From: Bacteroidales bacterium
Lineage (GTDB): Bacteria > Bacteroidota > Bacteroidia > Bacteroidales > Lentimicrobiaceae
Direction of reading: 5' to 3'
DNA: 64,000 bases
NCBI GenBank assembly: GCA_016709025.1
Contig: JADJEQ010000046.1
Span: forward strand, 124,001 to 188,000
This document shows, piece after piece, positions 36,538-45,033 of this stretch. The translations under genes were made by a program, and so were the position numbers. How positions within the stretch are numbered: the first letter of the stretch is position 1; each line of letters starts with the position of its first letter. The notes below the pieces were generated by a model. The model had not been told where the DNA came from. It saw nothing but the letters and a program-made list of their open reading frames with translations, and searched no databases.

Positions 36538-38439
36538 ATGAGTGAGCAGATCAAACATGAATGCGGAATTGCCATGGTCAGGCTGCTGAAGCCACTTGAG
36601 TATTACATGAGCCGCTATGGTACCTCAACATGGGGATTGAACAAGCTGCATCTGTTGATGGAGAAGCAACACAACCGGGGTCAGGATGGTGCAGGTATTG
36701 CCGGCATTAAGTTTGACCCAAGGCCGGGCATGAAATACATCAACCGTCACCGGTCGAATTCCAATACGCCGATTGCCGATGTATTTAAAGCCGCATACGC
36801 TGAAATTACACAACTGGTCAGCGACCATCCACAACGACGCAACGATGTTCAGTTTCTGAAGCACAATGCAGGTTTTGCCGGTGAACTTTTTATGGGACAT
36901 CTGCGGTACGGTACTTTTGGTAAGAATAATATTCAGAATCTGCATCCGGTTATCAGGGCGAACAACTGGATGACCCGAAATCTGGTGCTGGCAGGTAACT
37001 TCAACATGACCAATGTTGACGAATTGTTCGAAAAACTGCTGGATCTCGGGCAATACCCGGTTGAAACCTCCGATACCATTACCATTCTTGAGAAGATCGG
37101 GCATTTTCTGGACGAGGAAAATGAACGACTTTACGACCGGTTCAAAAATGAAGGCTACAGCAAACGCGAGATCACCGGCATGATCGCATCTTCGCTTGAT
37201 TTACCTGATATTCTCCGCCGCGCTTCATCAAACTGGGATGGTGGTTATGCCATAGCCGGAATGTTCGGGCACGGCGATGCCTTTATTTTACGCGATCCGG
37301 CAGGCATCAGACCAGCCTTTTATTACCAGGATGAAGATGTGGTCGTGGCTGCATCCGAACGGCCGGTTATTCAAACCGCTCTGAATGTTGATTACAAATT
37401 GGTTAAGGAAGTTGAACCCGGGCATGCGTTGGTTATCAGTCGTGACGGAAAGGTGAGTATGCAGCCGATCCTCACTCCTTCAAAGCGTCAGGCCTGCTCA
37501 TTCGAGCGCATTTATTTCAGCCGTGGAACCGATGTTGATATTTACCGTGAACGCAAAATGCTAGGCAAACTGCTAACTCCTTCGATCCTGGGAGCTGTGA
37601 ATCACGACCTGAAACATACTGTGTTCTCCTATATTCCTAATACAGCGGCGGTAGCTTACTATGGGATGGTCGAGGAACTTAACAATTTTTGCGATGGCAT
37701 TAAGAAAGAGCTTCTGCTGAAAGATGCCGCCAATCTTACTGCTTCCGGAATTGATGAGATTATGAAACTGAAGCCCAGGGCTGAAAAAGTGGCAGTCAAG
37801 GACATTAAGTTGCGGACTTTTATCACTCAGGATAACGACCGCGAAGACCTGGTTGCCCATGTGTACGACGTAACCTATGGTGTTGTTAGTCCAGGAGTTG
37901 ATAACCTTGTTGTGATTGATGATTCGATCGTCAGGGGAACCACCCTTCGCAGAAGCATTATCAGGATACTTGATCGTTTGGGCCCGGTTAAAATAGTCGT
38001 TGCTTCATCAGCCCCTCAAATCCGTTATCCAGACTGTTATGGCATCGACATGACCAAACTCGGTGACTTTATTGCCTTTAATGCCGCCATTGAATTGCTG
38101 AAGGAGACAAAGCAAACTCATGTCATCAATGAAGTGTATCGTAAATGCAAGGAACAGGAGCATCTGCCCAAAGAGCAGGTGGTCAATTATGTAAAGGATA
38201 TTTACCGGCCATTCACGGCAACACAGATTTCAGAGAAAATCTCCCGGCTTGTTACTCCCCAGGACTGCAAGGCAAAGGTTCAGGTTGTTTTTCAAACCAT
38301 TGAAGACCTTCATGAGGCGATCCCGAATCATACCGGCGACTGGTATTTTACCGGAAACTATCCCACACCTGGTGGTAATAAGGTAGTGAACCGGTCATTT
38401 ATCAATTATATAGAGGGCAGGAACGAACGGGCCTATTGA
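36538..38439 (+). CDS. PurF-like amidophosphoribosyltransferase, long form
   Basis: 633 aa, about 130-160 longer than standard PurF. A class II glutamine amidotransferase domain begins at Cys9 (HECGIAMV). It includes KQHNRGQDGAGIAG, MGHLRYGTFGKNNIQN, a SNWDGGYAIAGM segment and FILRDPAGIRP. The phosphoribosyltransferase domain holds the PRPP loop VVIDDSIVRGTTLRR. The standard role is the first step of purine synthesis, making 5-phosphoribosylamine from PRPP and glutamine. For Cys9 to act as the N-terminal nucleophile, eight residues must be removed as a propeptide. The extra length comes from insertions and a C-terminal extension. It is not in a pur operon, and a second, standard PurF elsewhere is possible. 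Confidence 0.88.
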   Translation: MSEQIKHECGIAMVRLLKPLEYYMSRYGTSTWGLNKLHLLMEKQHNRGQDGAGIAGIKFDPRPGMKYINRHRSNSNTPIADVFKAAYAEITQLVSDHPQRRNDVQFLKHNAGFAGELFMGHLRYGTFGKNNIQNLHPVIRANNWMTRNLVLAGNFNMTNVDELFEKLLDLGQYPVETSDTITILEKIGHFLDEENERLYDRFKNEGYSKREITGMIASSLDLPDILRRASSNWDGGYAIAGMFGHGDAFILRDPAGIRPAFYYQDEDVVVAASERPVIQTALNVDYKLVKEVEPGHALVISRDGKVSMQPILTPSKRQACSFERIYFSRGTDVDIYRERKMLGKLLTPSILGAVNHDLKHTVFSYIPNTAAVAYYGMVEELNNFCDGIKKELLLKDAANLTASGIDEIMKLKPRAEKVAVKDIKLRTFITQDNDREDLVAHVYDVTYGVVSPGVDNLVVIDDSIVRGTTLRRSIIRILDRLGPVKIVVASSAPQIRYPDCYGIDMTKLGDFIAFNAAIELLKETKQTHVINEVYRKCKEQEHLPKEQVVNYVKDIYRPFTATQISEKISRLVTPQDCKAKVQVVFQTIEDLHEAIPNHTGDWYFTGNYPTPGGNKVVNRSFINYIEGRNERAY

Positions 38440-38598
38440 TTTCGGATTTCGGAATTCGGATTTTTGATTTCGGATTTTCGATTGCTGGTTTCTTGTTACT
38501 GGTTACTGGCTACTGGTAACTGGTAACTGGTAACTGGTAACTGGTTTCTTATCTTAGTACCTCTTAGTTCTGACTTCCGACCTCTGACTTCTGATTTA
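38438..38598 (+). repeat. Heptamer short-tandem-repeat tract, 23 units in one phase
   Basis: Starting inside the stop codon of the purF-like gene, 161 bp divide into 23 consecutive 7-mers. First come seven units of GATTTCG type, then nine of GGTAACT type (four exact copies at 38515-38542), then seven degenerate units of TGACTTC type. The 7-nt phase never slips although the consensus changes twice. No protein or hairpin explains this. Confidence 0.85.
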
Positions 38599-38630
38599 TT
38601 GTAGTGGAGCTCTAGTCAGATAATCCGCAA

Positions 38631-39710
38631 TCAACAATCCGCATTCCGAAATAAATTTGCTGCAAGACACGAATGCACCGGAATTACGGCAACCTGATCG
38701 CCTGGTTTCAGGGACCTGGCCCATTGGCTGGATGTTCTGAAAATACCATGTTCCTGTGAAAGTGAAACCAGGTAGTCATTGCCTTTCGGACTTTGCCAAT
38801 AACCATCAACAAAAGGAACAATCAGCCCGTAGTTTTTACTTCCGTCAGGGTTTGTCAACGATTCTTTCGAAAGATGCACCGCTCCGCCAAAAATCAAAGC
38901 TTCATTTCTATCCGGATAAACCGAAACAACCGGGCAAATAACCGCTGCCGCGATTTGGCTGAAGCCGCAACTTCCCAGCTTTAATTGCATCAGGTCGTAA
39001 AACACAAAATTTCCCGGCCTGATTTCATCAATTCCGGTAAAATCTTCTGCCAGGCTGCACGAAGGTGTATCTCCGGTTGAAGCTATAATTCCGGGATATT
39101 TTTGAATGTATTTTTGTTTCAGGCGGTAAAGAATTTCTGAAGCATTCCCGTGAATCTTTATTATTTCATCCTTGCTTTTTGCAGTGTAGGTTTGTCCGGC
39201 ATGGGTCAGGAAACCTCTGAAATGAAGTAATTCCGATCCGGCGGAGCTGATGATGGCATCAATGGTTTTAAAATCGTCGGGCAAAACGCCTGCGCGGTGG
39301 TATCCCACATCGATCTTAATGAAATATCCTGCGGGGGAACCGAGTTTCAGGGCCAGGGCTTCCGCCTGTTCAGGTACATCGAACAGGACATTCAATTTTA
39401 TTTTTCCAGCATGCCTGCTTATTTCTTCAATTTCCCTCATGTTAACCGGAAAGGCAATGGTAATATCCTTCCAACCGGCTTTAGAAAAAAAATCTGCCAT
39501 TTTAACAGAAGAAACTGTAATTGCATCAATTCCTTCCTCCCGGAACCACCCGCCAACTTCAACGGATTGGTGGGTTTTGAAATGTGGTCTGAATATCAAT
39601 TGCTTAGTCCTGGCTTTTTCGGCCATTTGATGGATGTTCTGACGGCAAATCTGTTCGTTGATCAGGATTGTGGGAAAACTAAATGGATCATCGATCCTGT
39701 TTGGGTCCAT
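38631..39710 (-). CDS. DSD1-family PLP enzyme (D-threonine aldolase / D-serine dehydratase-like)
   Basis: 359 aa. An alanine-racemase-like N-terminal barrel has the PLP Schiff-base Lys45 in RPHFKTHQ. GYHRAGV and the STGDTPSCS phosphate-binding segment follow. The C-terminal D-ser_dehydrat domain keeps the metal pair His346 and Cys348 in IPVHSCLAANL, as in the zinc-dependent enzymes. Members cleave D-threonine or other beta-hydroxy D-amino acids, or dehydrate D-serine; which one is not decidable by eye. It stands alone, with a heptamer tract on its 3' side and no partner gene. Confidence 0.9.
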   Translation of the reverse strand: MDPNRIDDPFSFPTILINEQICRQNIHQMAEKARTKQLIFRPHFKTHQSVEVGGWFREEGIDAITVSSVKMADFFSKAGWKDITIAFPVNMREIEEISRHAGKIKLNVLFDVPEQAEALALKLGSPAGYFIKIDVGYHRAGVLPDDFKTIDAIISSAGSELLHFRGFLTHAGQTYTAKSKDEIIKIHGNASEILYRLKQKYIQKYPGIIASTGDTPSCSLAEDFTGIDEIRPGNFVFYDLMQLKLGSCGFSQIAAAVICPVVSVYPDRNEALIFGGAVHLSKESLTNPDGSKNYGLIVPFVDGYWQSPKGNDYLVSLSQEHGIFRTSSQWARSLKPGDQVAVIPVHSCLAANLFRNADC

Positions 39711-39823
39711 TAGAAAAAGTTTAAAATATTTGTTTTATAGGCTAAAGATATAGCATTTGGGTTAGGATTATGTTTGCACCCTTTTGGGCTTAAGCCACAA
39801 TTAAGTATTAGGGGTTTTTGTGA

Positions 39824-39866
39824 TTCCACGGGTTGAAACCCGTGGGAATTCACCGTGGGAATTCAC
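39824..39866. repeat. Palindromic element plus 13-bp tandem duplication
   Basis: CCACGGGTT and AACCCGTGG (39826-39845) form a 9-bp stem with a two-base loop. The right end then repeats: CGTGGGAATTCAC occurs twice in tandem (39841-39853 and 39854-39866), directly abutting the heptamer tract. It lies between two minus-strand genes and has no T-run. Confidence 0.75.
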
Positions 39867-39927
39867 TTTGAGCTTTAATCTTTTAACTTTGAGCTTAACT
39901 TTTTACTTTCTACTTTTTACTTTAGAC
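39867..39927. repeat. Heptamer tract, TTTnnAC family
   Basis: Eight 7-mers (such as TTTGAGC, TTTTAAC, TTTTTAC, TTTAGAC) with one 5-nt slip at 39895-39899. It ends exactly at the stop codon of the AlgX/J-like gene. Confidence 0.8.
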
Positions 39928-41256
39928 TTACTTATGTTTCTCTTCCCACACCCAGCCAGCATCCAGCCGCAGCATCTCTTCATACGAAACCCCTTTTTTC
40001 ATAGCCTTTTGCATGATGGTTTCCTTCCATTCGGGGGTGTCGTCAATGGCTTTCATTATCTCCTGTATTTCAGCTTCTTTAGCTGAATTGTTGATGACCG
40101 GTGCTTCAGAAGCTTTCACATTACCTGATGAGACCAGAGCTTCATAAAGCCTGTCGATAAAACCGTAAGGGAAGCGGTAAAGGTTGGCCTCGGTAGCCAT
40201 GATGATGATGACATCGGCATTGCCAACGGCCTCAAGTATATTTAATTCAGCGGTCTTTTTTGGAGCAGGCCATGCCGGATTGTGGGCTTCGGTATTGTAA
40301 TACCAGAAGCTGTTGTCGCTGAAAAGCCTGCTTGAGAAACCGGTTCCGAAAATATTCCAGTAGTAACTATCGGCAACTACGATCGCATCCGGTTTTATCT
40401 TTCCATCCTCATTGCCGAACCAGATTTTCGGGTAAGCCATAGGAAAGTGTTTAACTTCCCACAGCAGGTTCATACCTTCTGCAATATCATAATCAGGACT
40501 GCGCAATGTGTCCGGAAGGTCAAACCCCTTCCAGCCGAAGTCAACCATATCGATTTGCCGGTCTTTTTCTATATAACGGATCATTGAGTCAAGCGAAAGC
40601 GCTACCCCGTAAGCACTCCAATGAATGCCGCATTGTGGATACAATGGGTAGGTTGCTGTGTCTTTCATCTTAACAAACCAATCGTTAAAATCGATCAGCG
40701 GGAGCCCGTTTTTTTGAAAGGATTCACGATAGGTTTGGTAATTGGTCGTCTTTCCCGAAGGCTTCCGTGTATATTTATCAGGAATAAATTCCGGAAAAAA
40801 GCTTGCTTTCCCGGGTGCCATTACGAAGAGTAGGGTTTTACCCGCTTCACGCAGCTTGTTGTTTACGAAAACAGCCTTTTGAGTTTGCTCATCTATGGTT
40901 TTTTGTCCGACAAAATCCCACCCTTTCCAAGCTTTGATGTAGTTGATTTCGTAGAGGTATTTGTGTTTACCGATGATTACTCCACTGGCGAGTGCAGTGT
41001 CGAACACCGAGAATGCGATCTGGTTGTTGATGCGGATCAGCAATGGCCTTAACCCGATGCTATACTCATAAAAACCATTGTATTTTTCCTGGAAGGAGCC
41101 ATCAAACCATGATTTAACTGAAACTTCAGGTTCTACGGGGACCTCAAATGCTCCTTTCAGTGGTGTTTCACTGAAAACTGGAACCGTGCGTTGCAGCAGA
41201 GGCAACCCGATCATCAGCATTAACAGTCCAAAGAGTATGTTTTTCAGCAATTTCAT
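39928..41256 (-). CDS. AlgX/AlgJ-like SGNH acetyltransferase-family protein
   Basis: 442 aa from the ATG at 41256 (MKLLKNILFGLL), with one N-terminal membrane anchor. The rest is extracytoplasmic and resembles the AlgX/AlgJ family that moves acetyl groups onto exopolysaccharides. The GDS-like serine is in VVADSYYWN. The companion motif, normally DxHW, reads CGIHWSAYG, so the Asp is Gly while the His is kept. It lies 94 bp downstream of an MBOAT gene, and the pair matches the AlgI/AlgJ logic: the MBOAT brings acetyl groups across the membrane and this protein adds them to a polymer. Substrate unknown. Confidence 0.82.
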   Translation of the reverse strand: MKLLKNILFGLLMLMIGLPLLQRTVPVFSETPLKGAFEVPVEPEVSVKSWFDGSFQEKYNGFYEYSIGLRPLLIRINNQIAFSVFDTALASGVIIGKHKYLYEINYIKAWKGWDFVGQKTIDEQTQKAVFVNNKLREAGKTLLFVMAPGKASFFPEFIPDKYTRKPSGKTTNYQTYRESFQKNGLPLIDFNDWFVKMKDTATYPLYPQCGIHWSAYGVALSLDSMIRYIEKDRQIDMVDFGWKGFDLPDTLRSPDYDIAEGMNLLWEVKHFPMAYPKIWFGNEDGKIKPDAIVVADSYYWNIFGTGFSSRLFSDNSFWYYNTEAHNPAWPAPKKTAELNILEAVGNADVIIIMATEANLYRFPYGFIDRLYEALVSSGNVKASEAPVINNSAKEAEIQEIMKAIDDTPEWKETIMQKAMKKGVSYEEMLRLDAGWVWEEKHK

Positions 41257-41267
41257 GCAAAGCAAAA

Positions 41268-41316
41268 GTTCAAAGTAAAAAGTTTAAAGTCTAAAGTTTA
41301 AAGTTTAAAGTAAAGG
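41268..41316. repeat. Heptamer tract, TTTnnAC family (inverted orientation)
   Basis: Seven 7-mers of GTnnAAA form on the plus strand (GTTTAAA three times), the reverse complement of the family at 39867 and 61507. It fills the gap between the MBOAT stop and the AlgX/J-like start. Confidence 0.8.
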
Positions 41317-41350
41317 TCATGAGAAATTAATGGGAAACAGCTGAAAAACG

Positions 41351-42775
41351 TTAAAACCTGAAATAGATAAACGGATTGAACCCGGATGAGCTGATGGAAG
41401 CAACACTGATAACAAACAGCAGAACAGAAGCTGCTGTCATTAATACAAGCGTTGATGTTTTCTGGTCTTTTACAATCAACAGTTTTTCCTGCCACTTTTC
41501 GTTGTTTCTGAATGCTCCCCAGAACCCGAAGAAGGCGCCAATGATCAGGATAACCCATACTTTCTGACTGATATAGACGGCGGGCCCACCTGCAAAACTG
41601 AACATGCGGCCGGTGAAATCAATGGCATATTCAAGCGATTCAGCCCTGAAAAACACCCACCCCACCAGGGTAATTACAAAAGTGATCAGGATAGAAGGAT
41701 ATTTCCCAATGAAATTATAGAATTTCATCAGGAAGATGCGGTCGGCAACCAGGAAGAAGCCATGAAAAGCGCCCCAGATCACGAAATTCCAGGCGGCACC
41801 ATGCCAGAGTCCTGAGAAAAGAAAGACCAGCCAGAGGTTGAAATAGAGCCTTTTTGCCGATACCCTGTTTCCACCCAGAGGAATGTACAGGTAATCGCGC
41901 ATCCAGCGGCCAAGCGACATATGCCACCTGCGCCAGAACTCTGAGATATTCTGAGAAATATACGGATTGTTGAAGTTCTCCAGAAAATCGAAACCCATCA
42001 TCCTGCCCAACCCGATGGCCATATCTGAATACCCGGCAAAATCATAATAAATCTGAAAGGCGTAAGCCGTGACACCCATCCAGGCAGTGGCGGTTGTCAT
42101 CCCGGCCGGTTCCATGGCGAATACCGAATCGGCATATTCACCCAGCACATTCGCAATCAGTACTTTTTTGCCAAGTCCGAGCGAAAACCTGAAAAACCCG
42201 GAAATCCGGTTATCGATGGTGTCATTTTTCGAACGGTCGGTTATCTGATCGGCCAGGTCGTGGTAACGGATAATAGGCCCTGCAATCAGTTTAGGGAAAA
42301 GAATAATGTACAGCTGATATTCCCAGAAGTTGGTAAGGGGCTTGTGAACCCGCCGGTAAACGTCAACAACGTATGTTATGGTTTCGAAGGTATAAAACGA
42401 AATGCCAATGGGCAGGATCAGCTTTGTCCAATGGATACTACCGGTTCCGAATACTGAAAGTACAGCATTGACGTTCTCAACAAAAAAGTTTGAATACTTG
42501 AAGTAAAACAACAATCCAAGGTTAACACTTACCGATAAGGTAAGCATTAACCGCCGGTTGAGCTGACTTTTGGTTTGCGACATCCATTTTACGAGGTGAA
42601 AATCAAGGAAGGTTGTTCCCAGAATGACAAATATAAAACGGGGGGCGCCCCAGGCATAAAAAAATATGCTGCCAACAAGCGCTACATAATTTTTATACTT
42701 TGCATCGGCAAAATAATAGAACAATAAAAAAACCGGCAGGAAATAGAGGAGAAACAGACTGCTGCTGAATACCAT
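41351..42775 (-). CDS. MBOAT-family O-acyltransferase (AlgI/DltB-like)
   Basis: 474 aa with about ten to twelve membrane helices. MBOAT hallmarks are LPIGISFYTFETITYVVDVYR, YYDFAGYSDMAIGLGRMMGF, NISEFWRRWHMSLGRWMRDYLYIPLGG and the catalytic-His motif FSGLWHGAAWNF. It would take acetyl groups from a cytoplasmic donor and pass them across the inner membrane for the AlgX/J-like partner, the next gene on the same strand. A broken copy of its first 36 codons lies at 43155-43265, so this gene was once duplicated. Confidence 0.94.
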   Translation of the reverse strand: MVFSSSLFLLYFLPVFLLFYYFADAKYKNYVALVGSIFFYAWGAPRFIFVILGTTFLDFHLVKWMSQTKSQLNRRLMLTLSVSVNLGLLFYFKYSNFFVENVNAVLSVFGTGSIHWTKLILPIGISFYTFETITYVVDVYRRVHKPLTNFWEYQLYIILFPKLIAGPIIRYHDLADQITDRSKNDTIDNRISGFFRFSLGLGKKVLIANVLGEYADSVFAMEPAGMTTATAWMGVTAYAFQIYYDFAGYSDMAIGLGRMMGFDFLENFNNPYISQNISEFWRRWHMSLGRWMRDYLYIPLGGNRVSAKRLYFNLWLVFLFSGLWHGAAWNFVIWGAFHGFFLVADRIFLMKFYNFIGKYPSILITFVITLVGWVFFRAESLEYAIDFTGRMFSFAGGPAVYISQKVWVILIIGAFFGFWGAFRNNEKWQEKLLIVKDQKTSTLVLMTAASVLLFVISVASISSSGFNPFIYFRF

Positions 42776-42817
42776 TTTATCAGTGTTAACCTTTGTGCCT
42801 TATGAATTTTAAGAGGG

Positions 42818-42825
42818 CAAATGTA
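42818..42825 (-). promoter_or_regulatory. Candidate -7 box (TACATTTG) for the MBOAT gene
   Basis: An exact TAnnTTTG match on the minus strand, 43 bp before the start, without a clear -33 element. Confidence 0.4.
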
Positions 42826-43154
42826 AGGAATTGAAGCGGATTTAAGCAGGACTTCTGGTTTTTTTACCGAATACAGGAAGCCGACTCTATCGAAGGTGTT
42901 TGCCGGGCTATCTATTTACAGGCGTTGGGGAAGAGCTCATATAATTCTATTTTTTATACATCGAAATGTGGCAAAGAATATTACCGGTTTAAGCCAAAAG
43001 TTGTATTTCTTGCCAATTTGAAAAACACAAGATTTTTTTTCAGATGAGAATGAAGAAAATTATTTCACGTGGTTATACAGTAAATATTAATGTCAAAGAA
43101 ATCAAATTTGTAGAGCTTATATCCGGTTTGCCACTGAAATTCAAAAGTATGTTT

Positions 43155-43265
43155 TCAAAGAAAGATGATGGCAAAATATTCAGCGTGCTTTGCTTTTGCA
43201 AGATAATAGAATAGTAAAAAAACAGTAAGGAAATAGAGGAGAAACAGCCTGCCGCAGAATACCAT
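43155..43265 (-). pseudogene. 5' remnant of a second MBOAT gene
   Basis: About 70 bp at 43202-43270 nearly match the start region of the intact MBOAT gene (42712-42781), including the ATG. Read on the minus strand from 43265 it gives MVFCGRLFLLYFLTVFLLFYY, against MVFSSSLFLLYFLPVFLLFYY in the intact gene. After about 25 residues similarity fades and a TGA stops the frame at 43155. It is too short to work and is a relic of a duplication or of a deleted second O-acetylation gene. Neighbouring longer frames on this strand are shadows. Confidence 0.8.
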
Positions 43266-43380
43266 TTTGTCAAAAATAACTTTGGAACTACAGAAATTTT
43301 CAAATCGTCAATGGGGAGAAATCACGGCGGATTTATACAAGGAAATGGGTTTTTTAACCACCCAGAACATAAAATCTTGT

Positions 43381-43388
43381 TAACTTTG
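43381..43388 (+). promoter_or_regulatory. Candidate -7 box (TAACTTTG) for the glycan cluster
   Basis: An exact TAnnTTTG match 33 bp before the ATG at 43422, ahead of five closely spaced plus-strand genes. No TTG at the usual -33 distance. Confidence 0.45.
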
Positions 43389-43421
43389 GCGGTTTTGATA
43401 CAACTATTTATCAGGTGAAAA

Positions 43422-45025
43422 ATGGAAAAATTCAAAAAACATCTAAACTGGAGCAATCTGGCAATTGCAATAATATTTTATGTAATTGTATCACAGATAT
43501 TTAGTTTAAAATTCTACCAAAATCCACATAGGATAATTGATAGCGATGTAAGTAACTATTATGCGTATCTGCCGCTGACTTTTATTTTTGATCAGCTTGA
43601 CTACAAATTTGATGAGGAAAGTTTTCCGATTGTTAAAGATTACGTTTACGGTGTTCCTGTTGGAAATGGCAATAGTATCAACCCATATACCATGGGTTTG
43701 GCTATTGCATATTCCCCGTTCTTTTTTGCGGTTCACCTACCTTTGAAATGGATGGACTATCCGACAACTGGATTTTCGCAGCCATACCGGATCTCCATCA
43801 TTCTGGCATGCATGTTTTATTTTATGACAGCATTGTTTTTGCTTAAAAAGATACTCTTAAAAGTATTTGATGACAGGGTAACTGCTTTAACCCTGACAGC
43901 ATTGGTGCTGGCAACCAACCTGATTTATTATGTGACCTATGAGCCCGGCATGCCTCATGCTTTTAATTTCGCATTTAATGTTGGCTTTTTGTTTCTCACA
44001 ATTAAATGGCACGAAAAGCCCGGCATTCTGAATTCTATTGGCATCGGACTTTTAATTGGAATGATATCGCTTATCAGGCCGACGGATGTAATTATTGCAT
44101 TGGTCTTCATTTTCTGGAAGGTAACTTCATTGAGCGCCATAAAAAGCAACATTGTGTTTTTTCTTAAAAACTGGTATTTTATATTTGTTATACTGTTTTT
44201 GCCTTTTTGGTATGGGTCCCACAGATGTTATACTGGAAGCACTTTGCCGGTCAGTATCTGTATAATCCTTATCAGGATTCAGGGTTCAGGTTCTTTTTTA
44301 ACAATCCGCAGATCTTCATTTCTCTCTTCAGTTACCGGAAAGGCTGGTTGTTATACACCCCGGTTATGCTGTTGCTCATTCCGGGCTTTATAGTGTTGTA
44401 TCGCAAATACCGTGAATATTTCTGGCCGGTCATCATTTTCTTCTTGGTTAACCTCTGGATTATTTCATCATGGTGCCTTCCCTGGTATGGCGGGAGTTAT
44501 GGTCAGCGCGCATATGTTGCATCCTATAGTATTCTCGCCATTCCGCTGGCTGCTGTTTTTTCAGCATTATTTTCAAAGAGGAAGACACTCGGTTTTATTG
44601 CGGGGATTATTGTTGCAGGCATATTTGTCATCCATAATCTTTTTCAGTTGAGACAATACTATCACGGGGCAATACATTATGTGTCAATGACCAAAGAGGC
44701 TTACTGGGATTCGTTTATGCACAAACATCCTTCACCCCGCCTGAAATACCTGTTGTCTTTTCCCGATTACGACAATGCTAAAAAGGGTAAATATCCGACT
44801 CCGGTTATTGATCCGCTTTATACAGGCAAACTCAGCAAAGAGGAGATACTCATCAGGTTACAGAAGGATATTTCAGCTGAACTCAGCAGCGACAGTATTA
44901 AAAATCAGGAGTGGATTGACATGGCCAGGGAAGAAAATATCAGTTATGATGAACTGATAAAAAAACAGGCTACAATCAAAATGGAAGAGCAAATTAACGG
45001 TGGAATCATTTTGCCAAAGAAATAA
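43422..45025 (+). pseudogene. Polytopic GT-C-like glycosyltransferase, split by a one-base frameshift
   Basis: Two frames together make one protein of about 535 aa homologous along its length to the intact protein at 50078-51709. The first frame runs to about 44206, the second from 44204 to 45025. The break is in a run of five T (44204-44208). With six T the reading is PFLVWVPQMLYW, matching FVIIWIPQFAFW in the paralogue. About ten membrane helices are predicted. The first outside loop carries an acidic DSD (RIIDSDVSNYY), as in GT-C enzymes that use lipid-linked sugars. Shared blocks include NNPQIF, LFSYRKGWLLYTP and WYGGSYGQRAYV. It could be a true mutation, an assembly error or a slippage site. 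It heads the cluster. Confidence 0.8.
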
Positions 45026-45033
45026 TCTTTAGA

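Larger units (their letters stand above)
42776..43421. other. 646-bp intergenic region with an MBOAT gene remnant
   Basis: It lies between the divergent MBOAT gene and the GT-C-like gene. Apart from the remnant at 43155-43265 and candidate -7 boxes at 42818 (minus) and 43381 (plus), the sequence is AT-rich and non-coding. No mobile-element ends are seen. Confidence 0.6.

Noticed and set aside
38438..38598. CRISPR array
   Set aside because: Units are 7 nt with no spacers and there are no cas genes.
43073..43303. 76-codon minus-strand frame over the MBOAT remnant
   Set aside because: It is a different frame from the remnant homologous to MBOAT; a shadow.
44200..44212. Programmed -1 ribosomal frameshift at the T-run
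   Set aside because: Only five T and no clear downstream pseudoknot or hairpin; mutation or sequencing error is simpler.
44207..45025. Second half of the GT-C-like gene as an independent gene starting with TTG
   Set aside because: Its start is in the middle of a membrane helix of the paralogue and no leader is present; it is the 3' part of one frameshifted gene.
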